Assembly: GCF_964340395.1 (NCBI RefSeq)
Contig: NC_135557.1
Coordinates: forward strand, 22,923,725 to 22,956,224
Source of the DNA: Glandiceps talaboti
Taxonomy: Eukaryota > Hemichordata > Enteropneusta > Spengelidae
Length of the DNA: 32,500 nt
Direction of reading: 5' to 3'
Within the stretch, counting starts at the first letter, position 1; every line of letters begins with the position of its first letter. Below the pieces are notes generated by a model. The model worked only from the letters and a program-made list of their open reading frames with translations, did not search any database and had not been told where the DNA came from. Positions 11,310 through 21,717 of this stretch are shown piece by piece. The translations under genes and the position numbers were made by a program.

Positions 11310-12880
11310 TTGTGAATATGTTACGGTTATGTCTGCAAGGATTCCATCATCTTTTCTTCATCATCTGGCTGATTCTTTGAGGTTCTTTATTATTCAGATC
11401 CGATATTGTTAGTGTTTAGAAGTTGTTTGAAAATAGCAACTATTACTGGTCATACATTGATGATGTAAACCACCGGATTGAAAAACACACATTTCATACA
11501 ATATGACATAAATGTCATTAAAAGGCTTTTGGGCAATCCTGATTGTGCCTTCGAGTTTGGTTTATTATTATTCTACAAGCCTTGAGACCTTATTTTATTT
11601 GGCATGTCTGCTTCTGGATATGGCCTTACCTTCTAGCTTGTAGTCTCTCATTCTCCCTGTTCCCCATCTTGACTACCACTGTCTGTTTCCATCCATCCAT
11701 CCATCCATCCGTAGGTCCGCCTGTCTGTTTATCTGTCAGCCTTCCTGCCTGTATGTCTGTGTTTGCCTACCTCTCTGTATACCCCCCCCCCCCCCGTTGA
11801 AATCTTTCAGAAACACTCGCTTAAAATGCTGTCAGACGTGAAGAGACAACTCTAGAATGCCAAGGACTCTATCCTTTTGATATCATCACGTCAATAATTT
11901 TAGAGGCATTGCTTGTTTCCAACTACTACCACAACAGTGAATCTGTGTGAAAACACTGAAATAATTAAGTTCTGTGCTTGCGGTACAACTGCAGACCAGA
12001 ACTCTCAAGAACTAGATAGACGATGCACTAGTTTTACCGAAATTGTCGTGACTGAGGTCAACATCCACTCTCCAAAATGTGATCACACTGTTTCCACTCC
12101 ATTCCTTTGAAACCCACTACTTTCCTCACCACAACTAACAATTGATTCACTGCATGATTGTCACCAGCGATGTGACTAATATGTTCTGGTATCATAGTAC
12201 AACGGAGGCATTTGGGGGATGCCAAAATTACAAAACAATGCAAAGTTAGATAACCATGAGTAAAAGGAATATGTGGAACCCCCCCCCCTCCTCTGTAATT
12301 ACTGAACTTCCCTTAATATAGACAGGAAAGGTTACACATTTATTTCACAAAATTACGGTTTCTTGTGTACTTTAAATGACTTCAGTTATAAAAAAAAAAC
12401 GTCTTCGTGTAAGTTCAAGACCTTCTGGTAGTAAGTGGGTGGGTTGATCCAGAAGTTGAAGGGTTGAAGGTGACATGTTTCATCAGAGATCGTACTAAAC
12501 AGAAACAGTTCTTTACAACTACTCCCAGATGTAAACTGAAATATCATAAGGATCGTCTTCTTTGTGCCTTTGTTATCATCAACGTAAATACCACAGAGAT
12601 GTTGAATAATTACCAAAATTCATGAATTATACAAGTTTCTCAATGGAATTAAAGACTACTACATCATCACACTACACCAGACATGCTTGCTTTGTTATCA
12701 TCGATGCATGTATCAAATTATGAGATTTGAAGTTTACATTCATAAGATATTGTTTTAATTTTCAATTATCATTAATCAAATTCGAAAACAACTACAACTT
12801 TTAGTGTATTGGAAATATATGCTTTATCACCTTTCTTATTAAATATGATGGTTATATTTAAGGAAAATGCCTTATAATGG
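11310..12880. other. Intergenic stretch with short simple repeats
   Basis: Contains a short (CATC)n run at about 11692-11711, a poly-C run at about 11780-11795 and another C run at about 12279-12287. Open frames at 11543-11800, 11913-12110 and on the minus strand at 12058-12243 have no recognised motif and no splice context. Confidence 0.5.
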
Positions 12881-12883
12881 TTA

Positions 12884-13420
12884 CAAAAAATAGCGCCAAT
12901 AGTATTGTAGTACAACTGTACATTTTAAAAAAATGTTTATCCACATGTTGATCCATACTAGGTGTAGGTGTTCATTTGCTGAATGACTGACTATCCAGTT
13001 GCCTATCCAACCATATTGTTATCTTTGCAATATATGTGATCATTTGGCTGTTGCTACGGCGTGGTCTTGTTGCTAGGCACGTTTACATACATTTAAAAAA
13101 AATATTTATTCATTTGTCTATTTCTGTTGTTATCTTTGCAATATACGTGATCGTTTGGCTGTCGCTATGGGCGTGGTCTTGTTGCTGGACAATTTACATA
13201 AATTTTATGAATGTTTGTTCACTTGTTTATTAATCCCTGTTATCTTTGTGAAATAGACAGTTTGGCTGTTGCTATGGGCGTGGTCATGGTGGCTAGGGAT
13301 ATTCGCATACATTTGAGGAATGTTTACTCACTTGCCTACTATACCAGATGATGTTATTTGACCCAAATATACTATTTGTTTGTTGCTAAGGGTGTGGTCA
13401 TAGTTGCTAGGGCCAAAATA
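12884..13420 (+). repeat. Interspersed repeat with about four internal units of 105-125 bp
   Basis: The left part (AATAGCGCCAATAG, then TTGTAGTACAACTGTA) matches the left part of a second copy at about 19,945. After it, the block TTATCTTTGCAATATA...TTTGGCTGTTGCTATGGGCGTGGTCTTGTTGCTAGG recurs near 13,019, 13,132, 13,241 and, more diverged, 13,353. This is a repeat family with an internal tandem array. No coding potential was seen. Confidence 0.7.
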
Positions 13421-13439
13421 TTTTGAAAAAAATCTGAAG

Positions 13440-13980
13440 AATAACACTTCTAGAAAAATCTCACCAAATTTCAGTCTCACTGATCAAGTACTTTATGAGA
13501 TAAAATTTTTGACCAAAATTCACTTGTTTACACCTAATTTGCATATTCCTGATGAGATCATTAAATGCTTGACATTTCTTCATCTATACATCTCCAGATG
13601 CATCCCCGTTAAATTTCAGCCCAATCTGCTGAGTAGTTTTGGAATTAAAGATTCTTTACCAAAAAGACAGATTTTTAGCCCTAATTTGCATGTTACTGGT
13701 GGAATCATTGTCATGAACAAATCTTAATACGCTTACCCCTAAGGACGTCCCCATCAAATTACAGGTCAATCTGCCCAGTAGTTTTGGTGTTTAAGTTTCT
13801 TGACCAAATATCACATTTTCTTGACACAAAACGCACATCTCTGATGCGATCATTTTCCTTTGAACAATTTCCCAACGAGGCACCCAAAGTAGCATGACCA
13901 CCAAATATCAAAGCAATTGGTCCAGCAGTTTTTAACTTTAAGTTGTTTACACACACACACACACACACATACACACAGAC
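13440..13980 (+). repeat. About 150-bp tandem units ending in a (CA)n tract
   Basis: The core CAAATTTCAGYYCAATCTG, followed by GYAGTTTTGG, recurs near 13,465, 13,613, 13,756 and 13,906, a period of 143-152 bp. Two units carry CTAATTTGCATRTT. The last unit runs into TTGTTTACACACACAC at about 13,945-13,980. The ending with a CA tract resembles the 3' end of a mobile element; the family is not recognised. Confidence 0.65.
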
Positions 13981-13989
13981 ACTTAGCAA

Positions 13990-15157
13990 TGCCTAGAACA
14001 CAACTGAACCTTATCAGTTTAGTTGTGCTAAAAGTCATGAATTATGCAAATGGCTCATTACAATTGAAAACTACACAAACAAGCTTTAAAGAAAACGCTC
14101 ATGTAGTCACTACGATATTTAAATATTGTCTCATAACTAAAAGATCACTTATGCAAATAGCAATTATGTATGAAATATTACTTCATCAAGTTAAATTGCT
14201 ATGATCAGTAAATGTCGAAATTGTAGAGATCTACAAATTTCGGCAATTGTCCATATCATATAACATCTGTGAACATGGTTAGTTTTTTTGGAAACAAAAC
14301 CTGGGTCTGATACTATAGTTCCTATTCTAGGCATAAGTTAGACTTTTCCCACAATGATTCATTGAAGAGTAAGTTAGGTAATGTGAAATATGGATTCCTC
14401 ACTGGAATTACACAGAATATTTAAAACATCAACGTTCTATTTTAGTTTTTCAATGAATATTTTTTTCCATGTGCGAAATATTCAAATCTGTAAATCATTT
14501 TCATTTCAACATTTGAGATGGTTTTATTGTGAAATGTTTTTCATTGTTATTATCTATTATTCGAACAAAACGTGGCAATTGATGAATGAAACACTAAATA
14601 AAGCTATCATGATGTAGTACACATTCTGCCACCCATTCTCCTCCCCAAAATACTACACACAAACTACTCATACATATTGGTAATAAGATATTCTTGTATT
14701 CGTTCAAAACTCGCCATTTTTCTTTACATATATTTGTAAAAATACATTTTACAATACGTTTTTCACAGCCAATACACATTTACGGGATTTATAAAGCAAA
14801 AACCTTCCATGTCAACTCTGGCCATATACAATTATTGTAGACATCACCCCCCCCCCCCCAGTTGCTTGATCATGAATATACATAAAAGTGACTTATAGTC
14901 CATGGATTGATCTCACATGAATACTAACTGTTACATCGGTTCATTCAAAGGAATCTTTTATATATATGATTTTCCGAGATTATTTGAATCTAGTATTGTA
15001 ATACTGTAAAACTTCAAAGATTGTCTGTGATGTGGTGAATATTAGAACAAAGTAAGTGTAAGTATCGGCAAAACGGTGTTGTCATTTTTACCCCGAGCTC
15101 AGACATGTTTGTTGTCTGTGCCCCCAAGTTAACACCTATGCCATGGCGGTTCAATTG
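13990..15157. other. Intergenic stretch; one short inverted repeat and a poly-C run
   Basis: An inverted repeat at 14216-14242 pairs CGAAATTGTAG with CTACAAATTTCG around AGAT, with one bulged base. A C run is at about 14847-14860. Several open frames (such as 14390-14617 plus and 14594-14779 minus) lack recognisable motifs. No tRNA or other RNA gene was recognised. Confidence 0.5.
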
Positions 15158-15412
15158 CTACGACAGCTCATTGTATTGCTGACATGTATTCCTTTCATAC
15201 TGATAAAATGCTCTATTCTTATCAAAGAAAACCGACTCTTGGTCTAGTCTAGCTATAAACTGTACACATGATAACCCATCTACTACTATACTTCCCTCTT
15301 CAACCTCATTCCCTAAATATCGCAACCTGTTGTGCCACATTAAGTTCAGCTTAGCCCTTGAATCACTCAGATAATGGACGAATGAAGTACAGGATCCATT
15401 ATAGTAGTTCAC
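15158..15412 (-). other. Open frame downstream of the EGF/CUB gene; 3' UTR or alternative last exon
   Basis: Eighty-four codons are open on the minus strand, with balanced composition and several Cys and Trp (for example MWHNRLRYLGNEVEEG and RNTCQQYNELS before the stop). It lies just past the stop codon of the EGF/CUB gene in a different frame. The acceptors that would open it (after 15,429, 15,388 or 15,381) need a phase 2 donor, and I found none in the preceding exon. The weaker acceptor before CTTAATTTAATG would take phase 0. I cannot decide between 3' UTR, an alternative terminal exon and chance. Confidence 0.3.
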
Positions 15413-15479
15413 AATAGTTGAAAGTCTTCACTTCTGTAGACTTTGAATTTCTATCTTTCCAAATTATAGCCTTTCACTG

Positions 15480-18400
15480 TTAATCACTTTCCTGGTGCAT
15501 TAAATATAAACCCTTTATAGCCATGTAAAAAGTCACTATTGGCAAGACACAAAACAGTTTCTGTTTCTGAAAATCCATCAATATATCAGTTGGATAATTA
15601 AGTGGATAATAAAAAAGATAAGAATTGCCAAATTCTGGTTCCTCAAAAAGACATTGGCTTGCTCGTTTGACCATTTCTTTACAAATATGTGCCCTTGACA
15701 GGAGTGTGCTATCTGTACCACATGCTGAAATATTGTACAAAACGAAATGATCATCAGTGATGAAGCGAGCATCTTTTGCAGTTGCAGAAAACTGACACGC
15801 CATTTGTGGATATGCCATGTCCATACCATAATGACTTAGCTTATTCTGAAATGTGAAAAAAGTAGACGAGATTAATTCAGAGAGACAAGTAATACATGTA
15901 AATATAGCTGAACTGAGTCTAAATTTCATGGTCATTATATGCACAAAAAAGTGGAAATAGGCTATTTTTCTTCACCACTTTGTGCATAATATGGGTGATT
16001 TTTAAGGTCTGTGGCTGGAAATGCCAGCCAACCACAGAGACCTATGAACCAGCGATAGTTCATGGCTTGAAATTCCAGCCAACATCAGACACTTATGAAA
16101 TTCCAGTTAACTTTATATGGTGAAAATGAGCACAAATTTGTCAAAAACCTACATTTTAAGGTGGGTCATTATGCCTTGGAAAAGGTCAATGTATTTTGGA
16201 CTTAGTTAGCTGCATAGCAGCAATCATAGGTTTGGAGACATTCCGCTTCCACACACACATCATAGATGAAGAGATATGTGAAGTAGGTCAATCTTATCCA
16301 AGAAATTGGGGAAAACATTTTTGTCCCAGTTACCCACATTCCATCCAATATAATAACAGTTTGAATTGTGATCAAGGCTGAGGGCGTGTGACTTCAAAAG
16401 AAATTTGGACATATTGAGTGAACATCACATTACACATTGGCTACTTTTTAAAGAAGTTCCTGATGCATGCTTGCTTCATAAGCATGATCTTATGTTTATA
16501 ACTCTGCACTGTAAAATAGTAATGAAGTTTAATATTGATGTTATTACGCTTATAATCTCAGCAACAGGTCAGACAGAGATTGTACATTGACTTTGAAAAT
16601 GAAACATACCTCTGATATCATTAGCACTTTTGTTGCATGCTCAAAAAATCTTTTGCTGTATGAGATATTTTTAGGATGTAACCTTAATTCCACATCACAT
16701 TGAACAGAGTTTGATTTATTACACATATCAAACCGTCTTTCTGTTCCATTGTCAAGTCTAAAAAAAGAAGGAAAGAAAAGAAATTGAAAGACACACACAT
16801 TTTTACCCAGTATTTTTAACATAACGCACAAAGGAATGCCCATCATACACATATATGTATGTTCCCAAGAAAAATCATGACGTCTGGGAACGTAATCTAT
16901 TACATAGTCACTGTATATGCAATTTCTTCTTGAATTATCATGTGAAGATTTATTTCAATTATTTACATGAAAATCTGCCAAGTTCAAAAGTCTCATAAAC
17001 AAGTCTTACATTGAAGCGATTGCCTCTCCCCAAAACATGTGTTTTATGGTGAATGTACATGTACTGTTTATATTTATTAATGTTGGCCCTATATACATAC
17101 TTTTATAACGTATTGTCCAATTTGCTACATGATCTTGCACATGGAGGTCAAAGCCAAACTGATTTAAACTTCCCATGTACATTTGTAGACACTAAAATCC
17201 CCCAATAAATATAAAATAAATCGGCACTACAGGTAGGTAGGTGGGGAGGGAGGGTCAGAGAGAGAGAGGGGGTGGGGTGGACAAATATTAAACCACGCCT
17301 GTAGTACTTCTGCTGGAGTCTAATTGACATTTCATTACCCACAAACAGCTCAGTGATTTACTTACCCCACTGCAAAATCTACATCTTCACTAAGGCCTTC
17401 TTCATTTATTAATAACCTCTTTATAACTGAGTATATTAACAAATCTAATTCCACTTCCCTCCTTTTCTCATTTTTACAAATCGCTAACCAATCTCGAAAT
17501 AATGTGCTGAGCGGACCAAGCTTATGAGGTTGCACACCTTGAACAGCCTATTTGTGGAAGACAGAAAGACATAAGTACAATTACTGACGGGTTTATAACA
17601 AGTTCTTTCCAACCAGAGATGAACTGAAAATGCTCCCAAATGAGGGGAAATGTTGCTAATGTGCTTGCTGAGACTTCGAAATGTCTTTCTGTACTGTCAT
17701 ACATTTGAGTAATCAATATATGTACCAAGTTCACTTGAGTTCGGTTACAGTCCTGGATATATATCCCTTATTGCAAAAGTTCATCAAATATGCAAATTAG
17801 CAATTGATAAAAACAGGTACAATAAAACTCCAATTATCTGAACTCAAATTATCTGAATTGATCAGTAATCCAAACTGCTGTCATGTCCGCCAAAATTATC
17901 TATTCCATTCATACAGTTTCCAAATATCCAAACTGTCTGTATATCTGTTTTCAAAAGCCAGCGAAAACTAAGAAATCCCTGATGAGTTCTAGTATATTTG
18001 ACCCTGAACTTTACCCTATAGGTGAACACTTGAAGAGAAACAAATTACAAACAGTAAAAATAATATCAACTCATAGTTGCACAGAAGTTATGTTTTTTTA
18101 GCTCCACTGTCATAGAATTCTTTTCAATATTACATAAGAGATGAACTGTGCTTCAGTCAACCCAGCTGTATAATTGGGGACCTGCTAGGATGTAGGTTGC
18201 AATGTGAAGGCTTTAATCCTATGCGCTGAAATGGCTGCAATGGATTGTATGCTCCCTGGGGAGTTGAGGAAGACTAAAGGGCTGTTGTGCTGTTCTGATG
18301 CGAGCCAGGGGTAATAGTTGTAAAGCGATTTGAGCACGGTGTTGGAAAGCGCTATATAAGAACCCAACATTATTTATAATTATTAACTCAATATGCTCCC

Positions 18401-20704
18401 ATATGAGGGGAAATGTTGTCAAAGCCCTTTCTGAGACTGTGAAATATCTTTCTGTACTATCGTACCTTTATGTAATCAATATCTGTAGCAAGATGCTAGA
18501 ATTCAAAAGAGTCCTTGCTATATATCCCTTATTGCAATAGTTCATCAACTATGCAAATTAGCAATTAACTTGATACCATTATATCTTTGCTTGGTCAATA
18601 TCTTACAATAGTTTCATCAAATTTGGTCTTTCTTGGAATTGCCAAACTTTGTTCATTATGCAGATGAGCAATTAATTGATAGCACTTAATCAAGAACTAT
18701 CATAGCTCTGTATGGTCAATATCTGTGATAAGTTTCATCAAATTCGATAAAGCCCTTCTGGAAGCTTAACCCTAGTTACAAATATTCATTAATTATGCAA
18801 ATTAGCCCTTAATTAACTTGACACACATAAATAACTTTTAGTGCTTGTATATCTTTGTATGATCCATAGTTTTATTGACTTTGGTGCAGTCATTCTGCAT
18901 ATATAGCCCCATTTACAAAAATCATTAATTATACAAATTATCATTAATCATGCAAGCCACTCCCACCAAAACCTTTCCAAATCTAAGTTACATCCTGACA
19001 ATGCCACACAGTAGATTGCAGAACATTAGCTTGAATACATTTTGAGATATCAGTGGAACAAAATTCTGCACAGACACATAGACACACAGACATCGTCATG
19101 ACATCAGCTACCATACAGGAGCTAATAAAAACATCAAATAAAAGAACTTGGCAATATGTAAACACTACAATACATGTGTGTCTGATTGGTGCGAAGTGGC
19201 TTGGTTTTGATAACTGGACATGAAGGTCAGGTCAAAGGTTGCCAAAAGATAACCTCAACCTGGTAAGATGGACTAGGCACTTCTAAATGGTGTTTCTAAG
19301 TATTAAAGTTTTTAAGTTATACACTAAATAATGATTTTCAACTCTAAATATGGCTGCTTTCCAATTAATGTGGCATGACCACCACAAATTACATGTACAA
19401 ATGTATTTTGAAACCTGGCTAATGTTTAACAACAAAAGTTTACTTACCAAACAAATTTCTTGCAAATAATCAATAGTGATATCTTGCAATTTCATATTAC
19501 ATGTTGCCACTCTTACAGCTTCAGCAACCTTGCAAATATCCAAGCCTGTAGAGATATTATAGTAGTATTTGTAGACTGTGTAGAAAATATGGCTGATTGT
19601 TTTCCTTCACAGAGGTTGGAAAGGAAAAGAGACAGAAATGTAATTGTTGCAAATTCTGGTATGTTTTGCATACAGTGGAGTTTACTACTTCACACAAGTA
19701 TGACATAAATAAAGGTACTGATCAGTCCATTCTCCAAATCAAGTTTGCCATCAGTATTATTTAGAATATCTCCTTAAATGACAATTGAAACGTCAAATTT
19801 AGTTTTTATGGTGTTGAAAATAAAAAAATGTCACTTTCTTGCAAAATCAGAAAGATATTGATTTACCTACAACTTTGCTGTTAAATTAAATATAAAATTA
19901 TAAAATATTTTAGTATTCATGTTGCCATCAAAACTGGAACGATTAAAAATAACGCCGATGGCGTTGTAGCACAACTGTATAATTGATTGTATATTTTCAT
20001 ACATTTTGTGATGGGTTATTCATTTGTCTAATAATTCCTGTTATCTTTGCAAAATAAGTGATCATTTGGCTTTTGCTATGGGTGTGATCTTGTTGCTAGG
20101 CACATATTTTTTGAATGTTTATTCAAAAAATTGTCTATTAATACATTACCGTTATCTTTGCAATATACCTGATGGGCATGGGCTTGTTGCTAGGCACATT
20201 TACAAACATTTGGCCTCGGTGATCTGTAAGTGCTAACTATTAGCGCACGTTATGCACAATGAGTCCAACATGTAATGAAATCGGACACTTCTGTATATCA
20301 ATCCTTTGTCCTGCTTGAGTCAGTCAGAGTTAAGGGTCGTGTAAATTAAACCTGCTGTTAGTCTCACAACCTGTGTCCTTTCATATTGCTTTAAACAAGT
20401 TTTTACTGAAAATTGCAGTCTACCAAAATCCTGTGACATGCCGACAGTCTGAAAAATTAATGAAAATAATTCTTTTATTTAAACATTAGTTTTGTTACTT
20501 GATATATATAGTCCGACCATCTTGTTACGTTACGCAGTGTGCTAGAGAACATATGCTAACAAATCGACCTTGACGAAGTTTTAACCATCTGATAATCGCA
20601 AGAGCGTGAAACCATTAAGTCATGGCTTAGGACCTCTTTTTTGCCTGGAGTCCAGTAGTTCATGTGCAGAGAGACAGAACGACATACCTGTGTACACAGA
20701 CACA

Positions 20705-20798
<94 letters not shown>

Positions 20799-21662
20799 TC
20801 ACTTACCTGTAATAAATTATCTGGTGTTGTATGTACCGTATATGTACATTGACGATAGAAGGGGTATTTTGAAGGATACTTCTGTGAAACTACGCTGATA
20901 TTATCTTCCACAAAAACAACACCATTACACGTAACTACAGAAAATTAAATCAAAATCGATTGCATGATCCATACTTATTAGCGGCGCTGTTTTGTGCCAA
21001 TGTCACAACTTTGCATAGCAATACTGCATTGTGTGCCAACGGGGACAATCCTGTAGTACCTGGTTCTTAGTACTAACTTTTCAGGTCAAGACTATCCAAT
21101 CAATAAATAAATAAACAAAATTGTATGATTCAAATTACAGAAACTTATAGAGTTGTGCATAGGAATTGTTACAGCTCTCACGACGTGTTAAACTACAAAA
21201 TTACATCACCATTAGATAAATCTTGTGTATGAAAATTGACGACTCGGTTACCAAATCACTTAATAACATAATTAAGCACATATGCCATGCTGTATAGGTG
21301 TTGATTTGCTCCCAGAGGCATTGAGGGCAAATTGTTGCACTATAAATATTGAGAAGCCAAATGAATCGTTATAATGCTTAATGTTTTAATGATCGATGTA
21401 AAGAGAATTCTATGGTATACATACCAACGCACTACTCATGGTTGTGACATGTCGACATGTGTCTACTTAAACAATAGGTGTTATTGTATATTTATATTCT
21501 GACGTAAGGGGCGCTATTATAAGAAACATGAATTTTGGTACATAAAGAAATCGAGCCGTATTCACATCAGATTTGAATCAGATTTGTCAGCACTATGTAC
21601 AGTATAGAAAATAAATGTAATGATTTATTTGAACACATACCCCAATACCACCACTACATGTT

Positions 21663-21717
<55 letters not shown>

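Noticed and set aside
13949-13980. CA tract read as a THTHTH coding run
   Set aside because: Simple repeat at the end of the 150-bp unit array, with no gene context.
16405-16590. 61-codon plus-strand open frame
   Set aside because: It lies in the last intron of the minus-strand EGF/CUB gene and reaches to within 20 bases of exon 7; no motif.
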